Source: Alopecurus myosuroides
Lineage: Eukaryota > Streptophyta > Magnoliopsida > Poales > Poaceae
DNA: 64,000 nucleotides
Assembly: GCA_028641055.1 (NCBI GenBank)
Contig: CM054062.1
Span: 271,393,092-271,457,091 of the forward strand
Direction of reading: 5' to 3'
A model generated the notes under the pieces. It was not told where the DNA came from and searched no databases. It saw only the letters and a program-made list of their open reading frames with translations. The position numbers and the translations under genes are program-made. This document shows positions 23,375-34,769 of the stretch, piece by piece (within the stretch, counting starts at the first letter, position 1; each line of letters starts with the position of its first letter).

Positions 23375-24413
23375 TTAGTTCTTCATGGACACCGGTCCTG
23401 AACTGGCGTGACCGGTGCACATTCTCCACGTGTTAGATTTTTTCATGACGAGTACCGGGTTTACTAGCCAACCCGGGTAAGGTGTTTCCATGACATGGCT
23501 GGTTGTGAGCGGTCGTGCAGCTTCTTCTTTTATGGCGGATTGTTTGGAGGAGTCATCCTCGATAAAAGCCACCATTTTAGCATCTTGTGCTACCTTGGAT
23601 TTTGCTCTTTCGCCTTCAGTACTCGGCCTTTTTGATGTGGCTCTATCCTCCGGGTCTGCTTGAGACCGGTAATGCTTGAGTTCTTCTTTTCTACAGGCCT
23701 GCTCGGCCATTGCTGCATCTCCTTCGTCGCATTCAGCTGCTATGTCTCGATTTCCATGTATGGTAATGGTCTTCTTGGGACCCGGGATTTTTAGCTGTAG
23801 ATATACGTAACACGGCCTAGCCATGAATTTGGCGTAAGCCGGCCTTCCAAATAACGCGTGATAAGGGCTGCGCAATTTGACTACCTCAAAGGTAAGCCAC
23901 TCAACTCGATAGTTATCCTTTGACTCCCCAAAGGCTACCTCCAATGCGATTTTTCCCTCGGGGCACGCTGAATGACCCGGCACTATCCCATGAAAAACTG
24001 TTGAGCTTTTTTGTAGCTGAGACTCCTTGAGGCCCATGCGTAGGAAGGTTTCCCAATACAGTATATTGATGCTGCTTCCACCATCCATCAAAACCTTTTT
24101 CAGCTCATACCCATTGACTTGCGGTGCGACTACTAATGCCAAGACTCCCGGGTGCTCCACTCTTTCTGGGTGATCCCTTCTGCTCCATGTTACCTCCTGT
24201 TCTGACCATCTCAAGTATCTCGGGACAGCTGACGAAACTGAGTTGACCGCTTGCTTCAGTATCTTTTTGTCCTTGTTAGAGCCTCCTGTGGTATGCACAT
24301 GATATTGACCCAATTGTTTGGGGTTAGCCTGGAAACCTCCTGCCCCCCCTTGGTTATTACCTTGATTTCCAGCCGCCGGGTTACCAGCTGGGGGTGGGCC
24401 GTTGCCCGGGTTT
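23375..24413 (-). pseudogene. pol: Protease and truncated RT start, element C
   Basis: Read on the minus strand, a frame of 357 codons starts inside the gag end. It holds a Tat-type aspartic protease with active site LMDGGSSINIL, then FHGIVPGHSACPEG and the segment SPYHALFGRPAYAKFMA. A linker leads to the first RT motif (NPVLVMKKSNTWRMC). After that the frame is unrelated and stops at 23375-23377. YxDD, RNase H and integrase are absent from the whole element. It reads in +1 relative to gag, best explained by one extra base in the C6 run (plus strand) at 24414-24419. Confidence 0.85.
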
Positions 24414-27104
24414 CCCCCCTGGACCCGGTCCTCCTCCCCGTCCTGCACCTCGCATAGCTCTGTTCACTTCCTCATTTTTCCATCTTTGTAAGTCGGCGCA
24501 CTGTTCCAGGGAGTGGTTAGCTGGCCTGCCGTTCCTGCTGTGCTTCGGGCATGCCATCCTGAATATGTCCCAATTGTTACCCGGCCTTGGCGGTCCTTGA
24601 TAATTCCCTCCATTGTGATTACCTCCGTTGAAATTTCCTTCTGCTCTGGGCCTTGAAGACCCGGCTTCTGTGTTGGCGACAAACTCGGAGCCTCCTTCAA
24701 ACGGGCGCTTGTTCTGGCTATTTCCGTTATTACCCGGCGCTGATCCATTGCCGGTTCTTCCGTTATTACTTGTGTTTGCTTTTACCTTCCTGTCATCAAC
24801 TTCCTCTTCTGTAGTATCTGTCGCGGCGTGTTTGTTGCACGCATCCATCAATTCTCCCATTGTAACTTCCGACGCATTTCGACTAGACTTCATGCGAGTT
24901 AACTTTTGCACTAAAGGTATATACTTGCATGTTTTTGCCATGGCCTGTAGTGCATCCTTGGGCTGAATATCCGTGGAAGAGTGAAGTATCTCCATAACCC
25001 GGCGCACCCAACTGCGCGCCGATTCTCCCTTCTTTTGGACGCATCGCTCTAGATCGTCAATAGTGAACAATTTCCTGCACGTCCCATGAAAGTGCTTGAC
25101 AAACGTGGTCTTCAATTCCTCCCAGGACTTGATCGATCCTTCCGGCAAGTTGGTGAACCACAACTTTGCTGCTCCTTCTGACATCATCAAGTACATGAAC
25201 TTGGCTTGGAGATTCTCGGACGCGTTGCGAATCGACATTGCCATCTCGTAACTGCTTAGCCATGTTTCTGGATCCATGGTTGGTTCATAATTCACTACTT
25301 TCCCTGGTTCTTTGAATTTTTCCGGGTAAGGTTCAGCTCTGATATTGTCCGAGAGACACTTGGGTCCCGCTAGAACGGTTGAGGCCGGTCTTGCTCTAGA
25401 AACGTGTGATACCGCGGGGGGCGCGGATGGGCGCGATGCTGCGGGAAGTCCATGCGCTGCAGACCCGGCCGCGGCCCTCCGGGCTCTGGAACTGTCCACG
25501 ACAGCCTGTGCTGCTGATGCTGCCTGAACGCGGGGAGGAGGCGGCATTTGCTGCTGCTCTTCCCTCCGCCGTGCTGAACTAGTTTGGATATTCCCTTGCT
25601 GTTGACTGACGTATGGCGTCCCGTGCATACCGCTTCTATGATCCGGATAATTGGCTTGCTGTGCCACCGCAGTGTGCAACAGATCGATGGCTTGCCGAGT
25701 CTTCTCTGCATGGGGCGACTCTCCCACAGGGATTTGATTTAACGCGAGTGTCGCCGCATACACATTGTCCATGGGGTTATTGTAGTGACCGGCTGGTGTG
25801 CGGAATCGTAATGGTGGCGGTGGTGGTAGATCGTTGCCGGTTGTGACTCTAGTCTGTGGTGGGGGTAACCCGGTCCGTTCATTTGCCGGATGTGTCCCTG
25901 CTGTCGCCGGTTGGGGTGCGGTTCCCTGGTTCACCACTGGTATCGGCTGATCCTGAGGCGTGACAAATAAATTAGCCGGATTAATAACCCCGCCCGTTGC
26001 TGGTAACCTGGTTTGATGCCTTTGATGTACTCTAGACGTTTCCTCTCGGAGCCGAGTTTCCAGCGCATCCAGCTCACGCTGCCGCGTGGCCATCCCTTGC
26101 CTTTCTGCCTCTACCTGCCTTCTTTGCTGTTCCAGCGCACGACGAGCCACATCCAGATCCCTGACACGTTCCGCTGCGTTTTCCGGAGTGATAACCGTCG
26201 CAAGAGCCGTGGGGTCTAGAATCAGATTATTATCGAACAAGGCCGGGTGGCGCGGGTTCGAAGGACCCGCCCCTGGTGTCCGGTTTCCCAGGAATCCGAA
26301 CGTGTTTGCATGCAACTCCTCATCTGCTGCACGGCTAGTTACTGATGCCGACTCCCCATCAACCCGGGCCAAAACCGGGTCTCCGTTAGCCGCGCCCTGC
26401 TGCTGGGCCACTGCCTGAGCCGCCCCGACTGATGCCGCGGTTGCGTTTCCTTGGTTGAGATTGGCCGCGGGAGCCGCATAGACTGCAACTCGGCGTACGA
26501 TACCCGGCGTAAATTCATGCTGTTCTTCCTCGCCGTTCTCCCCCTCATACCGGTTTTCCAGCAGATCCAGGATAGACCCGGTATCATCTTCTCTTTCGAC
26601 CCGGTCGCGCGGGGTCCATGCCGGCTCCTCCGGCTGTTCCCACTCCGCGATGGGTTCTTCTGCCGGATGTGTCGTTCCAATCGATTCTTCATCATCTGAT
26701 CGGATAGAAGTGGCTTCTCCTGGCACAGAATCAGATCCAATATTGTCAGGGATCGAATTGGAAGTACATACCATACCAATGAAGACGCTGATCCGGCCGA
26801 TTGTCACGACGGATCCGGATTCGAGGTGATCCGACTCTGGCCCCCAGCCGGAATCGTCCACCATCTTTTCTCCTTTGTGGTCGATGTAGATTTCGCCGAC
26901 GACAAGATTCTCCATGCTCTTCCGAGCTTCTCCCGTGATGTAAACACCTTTGGACGCAGGCCCCACGGTGGGCGCCAACTGTCGTGGGATAATCACGGCA
27001 GACGTTACCGGGGGTAACTGATCTTGGGGCAAGACGACACAGCCGTTTGGGAGAGGGTTTAGCTCAGAGAAAAACATGGTGCAATTCGATCTGGTAGCCG
27101 GCAA
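24414..27104 (-). CDS. gag: gag of element C
   Basis: The 907-codon frame (27104 to 24381) is open. It begins inside the 5' LTR and reads through the primer site as RQLAPTVG (26961-26984). The first ATG inside the interior is at 26915 (MENLVVGEIYID), so translation may start there or in the LTR. An acidic N-terminal half and a coiled-coil stretch (about residues 320-370 from 27104) precede the retrotransposon gag fold (about 590-740; MDPETWLSSYEMAM, LWFTNLPEGSIKSWEELKTT). A C-x2-H-x9-H-x4-C zinc motif (CPKHSRNGRPANHSLEQC) lies near the end. After the C6 run the frame diverges and stops at 24381. Gag looks functional, so particles could form. Confidence 0.82.
26961..26978 (-). other. Primer binding site of element C
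   Basis: On the minus strand TTGGCGCCCACCGTGGGG lies one base after the LTR end at 26980. This is a Tat-lineage type of primer site, not the iMet type; I do not name the tRNA. It is also translated within the long gag frame. Confidence 0.8.
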
Positions 27105-27458
27105 TCAAAGTCGCCGAGTCTCCGATCTTGATATAACAACTCAACTCTGGGATTACACTAGATGCTCGATGTCAAGCGATATTGCTAGGGTTCTTAGATC
27201 TCTGCCTAAACTAGACCTGGGGGTCGGTTTATAAAGCACCCGTACCCCCTGGCTTATTCTCCAAGGCGCATCCTGGATCCTACCCGGACACGGCGCACAA
27301 ACCCTAACTTTCTTCTACCATAACCCACAATCCGGGTTACTGGGCCTACAAGCTTGGGCCTTCACAGGTTTCCTTATCCTTAGCCGGATCCTGCACAGCG
27401 TCCTTTGGGCCGGGTCACTCCTTGGAGTTTGGCCTACCGGGTTATCATCCCCCCATCA
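26980..27458 (-). repeat. 5' LTR of element C (minus orientation)
   Basis: A 479-bp copy of 17535-18013 with two differences. A palindromic TTTATAAA (27228-27235) can serve as the TATA box for gag transcripts on the minus strand. Directly followed by the target duplication CCTTT. Confidence 0.95.
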
Positions 27459-30386
27459 CCTTTGGCAGTGCCCGGGGGTAGATATCTGTGCGGTGTAAAT
27501 AGTTTTCAGCCCTTTTCTTTTTCAAAACCAGTCCCTTTAAATTACAGAATGGTCCCTAATAACAAAATGCAAATAACTTTCATTTTATAAATCCAATTAA
27601 TAAAAGTAAAATATGTTTGTTGATCCAAATTAAATTATCTATCTATTCAAACCATTTGTTTGCTGTTTTGAATAATTCAAATGCATTCAAATTTTAAATT
27701 CAAACAATTCATTTGTAATTTGACTAATTGCATAATTAGTTCATACCTAATCCAAATAATGCAAATAAAATATGTTTTCCATGCCTTTTTGAACCCTCTT
27801 TTCAAATATAAATTTTGTTTCATGATTTGAATAATTAAAATTGCTTAAATAATTTAACCCTTGTTTAAATCATTTAAATTTGCTAAATTCATAACTTGCT
27901 CACATTAAATTATTTTTTAACATGCAAAATATGTTTTCAAACTAGAAAAGTATAAACTTTTCAAATATGAATTTGAATTTATGTTTTGAACAAATAAAAT
28001 TCAAATAATATCCAAACTTGTTTTAAATTCATTTAAAACTTGTTTAATCTTGTTTAATTCATAATAAATTCATCCTAACTCCTTTTTCAATATTTGAAAC
28101 ATGTAATCCAACTAAAATTGTGTGTTCTTTTCAAATATGATTTTTGTTATTTGTTCTGAACACTTTTAATGGCTGAAAACAAAAAATACTTGTGTAACAC
28201 CTTTAAGTAACCAAAATTCCCTAACTTAATAAATAAATTTCTAAACTTGGTAAACCTTATTTTAACTTGTTTCTATTGTTGTTATTTTTCTGTTTTCCTC
28301 ATCCATGCATCATACTAATCCACTATCACATGTTGATTAGTTGGAAAACAAATATTCCAACCTTAATTCATGGGCTTTTCATATGCAACTCAATTGCATG
28401 TGGGTCCATTTAATCATGTTGTTACCATGTCAACTAGTTTATTTTGATGCATCCATTAAATTGACATGCATAATCCCATGATTGTGCACTATGCGATGTT
28501 ATTGATTGTTTATCTCTCTGTGTTGGTTGTTTGCTTCTTCTCGGATAGACGACGACGTTGAGACAGACGATACTTACGACACCCCTTCTGAGGATCTAGC
28601 CCAGTACCAGGCTACTGAGTTTGCAGGCAAGTTATCACTCACATGAAAAATTGTGTTCCTTTCAACATTGGATACCGATACTTTCCGTTGTCTATTTCTG
28701 CTAGCCCTATGAGTAGTTGTTTCTGTTACGAACCTATCACATGTTACCCTGAACCCTGATATTGCCTCACCTCCACACCTATAACCCCTTTGATTGTGGC
28801 CGTGTCTTACTAGCATCCTTAGGGTTGTTTCTCCTCGAGTCTGTTACCCGTTACTTTCTGTTACTATATTTCCATTATGTTCTGGGGCTCGATGTTAAAC
28901 AACAACCTGTTAATTTTGAGGTAATAATAATTTGCTGATAAGGCACCAGCAGGAGGCCCGGCGTGGTTTTGAGGCCTGCTAGTGTCGACCCTAATTAGGA
29001 AAAGGGTTTTGAGGCCTGCTACTGATCCATGATGAGCGCACTATCCGCATGTGGGAAGCGTGTATGGGCGCTCCCCTCAATTTGATTCGATTCGCATCTC
29101 GTCCAAATCGCCACACTTAGTTCGGGCTTTCCATTTGATGCACGCATATGCAGGTACGAACCCGAGGCCAGGGTGGAACTTTTATAGTCGGCATTTAGGG
29201 CGGCGTGGTCTTCCAGTGCTATGAGGGTCCCCTTTTCTTCGTGGGGCTCGATTAGCCGCGCACGCACAGCACGTGATACTTTGGGCTTGATGCGAAGAAG
29301 AGTTGAGTTGTGTTGAGTGCCCCGCTTGGTGGAAGGGCCCTTCCATCTGGCGGGTTATTCTTACGTGTACGGCTAAATTGGTGCACCCCTGCAGGGATAA
29401 ATCTTCTCGAGAAGCCGTGTTTTCCGCGGTTATGGTTAACTTGGTGAAAGTACTGGCTAACAAGTACTCAGAACAACTTACACCTAACTAATGATAACTT
29501 GACTAGTAATAGGCTTATTGACACAACAACTTGATCCATCATTAATCCAACTGTGTGAGTTATACTCGGATTGCTTCTTTGGATAAGGGGCAAGGTCCAG
29601 GATGGGTTTGTTTGGAGGTAGTTATAGTTGGTTACGATACGCTATCTTATCCTCTTTCTGTTAGCCGGAGGTTATATCATGTTTCTGTAGTTGGTTAGTG
29701 CAGCCAGCTGCCGCATCTTTTGTATCACCCTTTCTTCCGTTGAACCCAAGGCATCTATGCTTGGTGTTGACGGGTTACACTTTGGTGAACTGTGAGTCTT
29801 GCTTGCCAGTACGTTTATGTACTGACCCCTTTGGGGCTGTGGTTTCCGCAGACTACGCTTACGAGGATCCCCGTGACGGCTACTAGTGGAGTTTGACGAG
29901 GCTGCTGACGAGTAGATAGCGGACCCGGGCAGGATCCGAGACATCGTGGATGGGCTCCGTCTTCTTTTCATTCCCGGCTTTTTAAGCCTATTTGGATTTG
30001 TCTGTACTCAGACCCTTTGAATGCTTCCGCTGAGATGTAATGATGTTATGTTGGGACATGTGTCCTCTGGATGATTGTATTTGCTATCTTTGCTCTAGTG
30101 AGAGCTATTTGCAACTTATTTCCATCTTTTGTGTCCTAGAGATATGTTGTGTTATCATTCTGTTAAACACCGTTGTCGTACCATGTGTGTATGGTATGAA
30201 GTACGTCAATGGTAGTATCCTGATTTCTATGGGATGGTTTACATAGACGATGAACAGTAGGGGTTGGTTGTCACACATACGTGTGTTGGCCTACTCGTAA
30301 GAGATGCGGGTGCCGGTAAGCCCCGTAATCCAATCAACTACTGTTCAACGGAACTGCGAGTATCCTCTAGAAGTCCGGGTGCGACA
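27459..30386 (+). repeat. 5' LTR of element B, second part
   Basis: Continues the B LTR after the CCTTT duplication (27459-27463) and matches 38042-40964. About 900 bp of AT-rich DNA with many TTCAAAT/ATTTGAA motifs come first. A coding-like exon (28549-28626) sits between a GATAG acceptor and a GCAAGT donor-like site, and a second exon-like block ends in TAG at 29884-29886. The palindrome module is at 29388-29429. The LTR ends in GCGACA at 30386. Confidence 0.93.
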
Positions 30387-30388
30387 AA

Positions 30389-30400
30389 TGGTATCAGAGC
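30389..30400 (+). other. Primer binding site of element B (tRNA-iMet type)
   Basis: TGGTATCAGAGC starts two bases after the LTR end. It is identical to the site in element A and to the minus-strand site in E. Confidence 0.92.
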
Positions 30401-30640
30401 CTGTCTGCCTGTAGGATCCCTTTTACTGGTCGCAGTTGAGTCTAGAAACTATTTTTGTAGCTATATAGAAAAAATGAAACGTGAGAGTAGGAATTCTGCC
30501 ATTTTATTTCTTTCCCCACCCACCCTCCCTTTTCTTGTAAGGAAGTGCAACGTTGTTTTCTGTTCTCACCTAAACTTTCAAGTTAGGATTTCACGTATCC
30601 TGGTTTCTCTAGGATAGTATATCTACTAGACCATAGGAAT

Positions 30641-30765
30641 GGAGGTGGTTGTGACATGATTTATCATGTTGCCTACTCATGATTGAGAACGGAGGCGTGT
30701 AAGCCCCGGAAGCAAATCCTCTATTCCTTAAGCAGTAGATATTGATCCTTTAGAAGCCCGGATGG
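30641..30765 (+). repeat. Diverged internal copy of the LTR end in the leader of element B
   Basis: This leader stretch aligns with the last part of the LTR (about 30260-30381). Shared blocks in the same order are GGTTGT, a small hairpin, GCCTACTC, GTAAGCCCCG, and ATCCT-TAGAAG-CCGG. The hairpin stems differ in sequence but stay paired (ACACA/TGTGT in the LTR, CATGAT/ATCATG here). Confidence 0.55.
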
Positions 30766-30928
30766 GTTTTTTCCGTAGTACCTCAGGAGATTTTGGTCTC
30801 GTGTTTCCTGTTGTTGCTTCGATATCCTGTTCTTCTCAACATCCTTTTCGTCCGTTGAAACCTTGTTGTTGCTTTCCACTTCAGTTCTTCTACCGGCGTC
30901 TAATCAAAACTTCCCTGATCATCTGCAG

Positions 30929-31744
30929 ATGGATCTCAGGTTCTACCCGCAGGTGGTTCGGATGACTCGCTGTGAGAGCAATGCCGGTTATCCGGAGATG
31001 CTGAGAGACATGGTCACTTATCTGGGGTTCCGTTGGGCACCAGAGTACCAGGTCTACGAGCAACAGCGAGAGTTTGACTAGACCTACTACCAGGCTATCG
31101 TCTACATTCTGTCAGATGATGGCATGAGCGTTGTCCACCGCTACGAGGCAGTAGGTTCCACAGTGGATATGGCTGTGCAGCAGGCAGCTTATGTGAGTCT
31201 CACCGTCCTTCGTGCTGACTACTGGGGGTTTGACGATTCCATCTATCGCCACATCCCCCGTGGTTACATCACTTCGGAGGGAGCTCACTTCACTCTCTAC
31301 GACAACCTGGATGTCTACGAGCATGATAACTCCAGGCTGCACACCATCGCTCAGTTTGTGAGGTACAGTGACGCAGTTGCCACCACACTATCTCAGGAGT
31401 TGGCTTCAGTCAGAGAGCAGCTCTACCTTGCTTTGACTCGTCTGGCGACGTACACCACAGACTTTGTTGGAGATGAGCGCTTTGCACGTTTCGATCAGCC
31501 AGTTGGTCGTCGTCTGCCAGATGCTGGAGGTTACGAGCCGATGAGAGGTCCACTCCTCAACCTCGGTGCTGGTTACACTGGGATTCCACGTTTTGGAGCA
31601 CAGGGAGTCGACACTATGTACTTCACCACGCCTAGAGTCGCTCTCAGACCACGTCAGATCTATGTGGATCGTCGTTCTACCTACTTTCGTGGGCGTGCTC
31701 CTCACCGTACCTCTCGTCGTACTACTCACCGCCGTCCTGCGTGA
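30929..31744 (+). pseudogene. Extra frame before gag of element B (ORF0-like)
   Basis: An ATG at 30929, directly after a CTGCAG acceptor-like site, starts MDLRFYPQVVRMTRCESNAG. The same frame continues past one TAG (31079-31081) to TGA at 31742-31744, about 271 codons in all. The product has an N-terminal segment rich in aromatic residues, a possible helix (ATTLSQELASVREQLYLALT) and a basic arginine-rich end. No retroviral domain is visible. Rice gypsy elements such as RIRE3/RIRE8 were reported, as I recall, to carry an 'orf0' before gag; this may be the counterpart. Codon use resembles the gag that follows, which argues for past coding. The stop makes this copy inactive unless it is read through. 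Confidence 0.6.
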
Positions 31745-31953
31745 TGAGCATGGGAGTACCGATGTATCCATTCTTAGCTATGTTTAGTTATCCTTTGGCA
31801 TTCGAACCATTTATGGTGTGTTGGATATTCTGATGTATTTGAACATGTGATGATGTATCTGTTGGTTATCTATTCATGCGTCGGAATAATCTCTCTTTCG
31901 GTTACCAAGTCTATCCTTTTCTGTTGTTGTGCTAAAATGCATGTCTATTCAGG

Positions 31954-32838
31954 ATGCCGCCAACAAGGAACAACCCACCTGAGCCACCGCCAATCACGGA
32001 GCTGTTGACTCAGATGACTCAGGTCGTGACGCAGATGGCCCAGTTCCAGGCTAATCAGCACAACAACCAGAATGCTCCACGAGTCAGCATCAAGGAGTTT
32101 CTGAGTCTGGGCCCGAGAGCTTTCGTGGAAACACGCGAGCCTCTGGATGCTGATGACTGGATCCGTGAGATGGCCAAGGCTCTGGACATTGCTCACGTTG
32201 CTGAGGAAGACAAGGTCAAGTATGCCTCCTACCTACTGAAGGGTCAGGCAGCTGGTGGGAGAACTACCAGACCATGAGAGCTGGCTACCCAATCACCTGG
32301 GGCTGTTTCAAGGAAGCTTTCCTGAAGCACCACATTCCAGATGGTCTCATGGAAAGGATGCGTGAAGAGTTTTGCTCACTCAAGCAGGGCAAGCTGGACG
32401 TCATTGGCTATCAGAGTGATTTCAATCGCCTCGCTCGTTACGCTGGTGATGAGGTGTCCACTGAGGCTAAGAAGATGGCAAGGTTCCGCCTAGGTTTTAA
32501 CCCGGAACTCAAGTACGCCCTCACCAACATCAAGGCCAAAGACTCGGCTCAATGAAGAAAATGGGCGCAAGGCGTTCGAGGAGTCTCGAAAGCACTCGCG
32601 TGAGGGTGGTTCCTCCTCCAACATGACCACCCCTCCGCAGAAGCGCCGCATCTGGGTGCCAAATGGTGCTGTCACTAGGGCTCCATATGCCCAAGCTTCT
32701 CCAGGCTTCGCTCCCCGCCCACCCAACCCAGCTCAGATGCAGGCTCAGAGGTTTCCAATGGGGCAGCCAAGGCCAGATACTCCTCGTGTCGTCACTTGCT
32801 ACAAATGCAAGCAGACGGGGCACTACGCTGACAAGTGC
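31954..32838 (+). pseudogene. gag: gag of element B
   Basis: The ATG at 31954 directly follows TTCAG|G, as in element A. The protein starts MPPTRNNPPEPPPITELLTQ; the gag fold spans about 32080-32560, and a CCHC zinc knuckle ([14 protein letters not shown]) is at 32797-32838. Two frame breaks, a one-base loss near 32255 (in the AAWWENY region) and a second change near 32550-32565, shift the frame out and back. The original product would have run into protease without a stop, as is usual for this clade. Confidence 0.87.
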
Positions 32839-34769
32839 ACTCAGAGGCAGCTACCTCCACCACCACCTCGTCCCAACACAAACCAGGCAATGGTGCGTGC
32901 TCCCCCGGCTAAAGCCTTCAACTCCAACAACAGGCCTGTCGGGAGGACCGCAAGGGTGAATCATGTCAAGATCGACAAAGCTGAGGAAGCTCCTGACGTC
33001 GTTCTCGGTACATTTCCCGTAAACTCTAACCCAGCTAAAGTGTTGTTTGATACCGGAGCATCGCATTCTTTCGTGTCAAAGATCTTTGCGACAGCAGTTA
33101 AACTCCCTTTTGTTGGTTTGGGTTCCCCGCTAGTAGTAAACTCCCCTGGAGCAACTATGCAAACTTCCAAGATCAGTCACGAGAATCAGATCCTAATTGG
33201 AGGTCACATATTCCTTGCTTCTCTCATACTGCTTGGCAATTCTGACATTGATGTCATTCTTGGCATGGATTGGTTGAAGGCCAATAAAGCTACGATTGAT
33301 TGTGCTCAGAAGTCAATAACTCTATTCCACCCCTCTGTCCAGATAGTCTATTCTCCAAATGAATCAAGTTCCATTCAGCTATACACCCTCGATGCTAAAC
33401 CTCTACCTCTACTCGAAAATGTTCCGGTGGTTTGTGAATTCCCTGACGTCTTTCCAGAAGAGTTGCCAGGGATGCCTCCGGACAGAGCAGTTGAGTTCGT
33501 GATCGAGCTTGAACCAGGTAATGTTCCAATATCTAAGCATCCAGACAAGATAGCTCCTCCTGAACTGAAATTGTTGAAGGAGCAAATCGATATGTACATG
33601 GAGAAAGGTTACATTCAACCTAGTTCCTCCGCTTGGGGTTGCCCAACTCTGTTCGTTGCAAAGAAGGATCAAACAAAGAGACTCGTTGTTGACTATCGTC
33701 CTTTTAACGAGAAAACCATCAAAAACAAGTATCCAATTCCTCGTATCGATGATCTTTTTGATCAACTTGCTGGAGCCTCAATATTCTCAAAGTTGGACTT
33801 GAGGATGGGTTACCATCAAATAAAGATCAGAAAGGAAGATATTCCAAAAACAGCTTTCACCACTCGGTACGGTCTATATGAATACACCGTCATGTCCTTT
33901 GGTCTCACCAATGCACCGGCGACGTTCTCTAGACTCATGAATTCTGTCTTCCATGAATACCTCGACAAGTTCGTTGTGGTATATCTTGATGATATTCTAG
34001 TCTACTCAAAATCCGAGGAAGAGCATGGAGAACATCTTCGTCTAACTCTCATGAAACTTCGCGAGCATCGTCTATATGCCAAGTTCTCAAAATGTGAGTT
34101 CTGGATTCCAGAAGTTGCTTACCTTGGTCATGTCATCTCCGCCAAGGGCATAGCCATTGATCCAGAAAAGGTTAAAGCAATTGTTGATTGGAAACCTCCT
34201 AAGACGGTGAAGCAAGTAAGAAGCTTTCTTGGCTTGGCTAGCTATTGCCGTCGTTTCGTCCAAAACTTTTCCAAGATTGCCAAACCTCTCACTGATCTCA
34301 CAAAGAAGGACAAGAAGTTCGTTTGGTCTCCACAATGTGATGAAAGTTTCAATCTCCTGAAGACTAAACTCACTTCTACACCAGTTCTGGTTGGCCCAGA
34401 TACTACCAAACCTTTCCAGATATTCTGCGATGCATCTCTCCAAGGTCTAGGTGCAGTTCTTATGCAAGAACGTCAAGTTGTGGCTTATGCTTCACGTCAG
34501 TTGAATTCCCATGAGAAAAATTATCCCACACATGACCTTGAACTTGCAGCAGTTGTGTTTGCCCTCAAGAAATGGAGGCAATACTTGTTGGGTAATCGCA
34601 CTGAAATCTTTTCCGATCATAAGAGTCTGAAATACATCTTCACTCAACCAGATCTAAACCTCAGGCAAAGGAGATGGATTGAAAAGATTAAAGACTTTGA
34701 TCTCACCATTTCTTACACTCCAGGCAAGGCTAATGTTATGGCCGATGCTCTCAGTCGCAAGTCATATTT
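32839..34769 (+). pseudogene. pol: Protease, reverse transcriptase and RNase H, element B
   Basis: Open frame with protease active site FDTGASHSF (Asp codon 33049-33051) and the VILGMDWL motif. The RT keeps [11 protein letters not shown] (Asp present) and YLDD at 33982-33993, plus [11 protein letters not shown]. RNase H keeps its acidic residues in FCDAS, DLELAA and SDHKS. The frame ends at TAA 34774-34776 after an extra T in a T run near 34765, where ALSRKSY continues in another frame. All catalytic residues I can check are intact, unlike in element A. Confidence 0.9.

Larger units (their letters stand above)
17535..27458 (-). mobile_element. Element C: non-autonomous Tat-type Gypsy element with antisense gene
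   Basis: LTRs of 479 bp (17535-18013 and 26980-27458) flank a 9-kb interior. The target duplication CCTTT (17530-17534, 27459-27463) is perfect. The primer site and gag place the element on the minus strand. Gag and protease are present, but RT is cut after its first motif and RNase H and integrase are missing. The space between protease and the 3' LTR holds a spliced gene on the plus strand. The LTRs differ at only two sites by eye, so insertion was recent and must have used enzymes from another element. Confidence 0.92.

Noticed and set aside
24405..24420. Programmed -1 frameshift site in element C (GGGAAAC)
   Set aside because: The protease frame is reached by +1, not -1, so the heptamer cannot explain the join.
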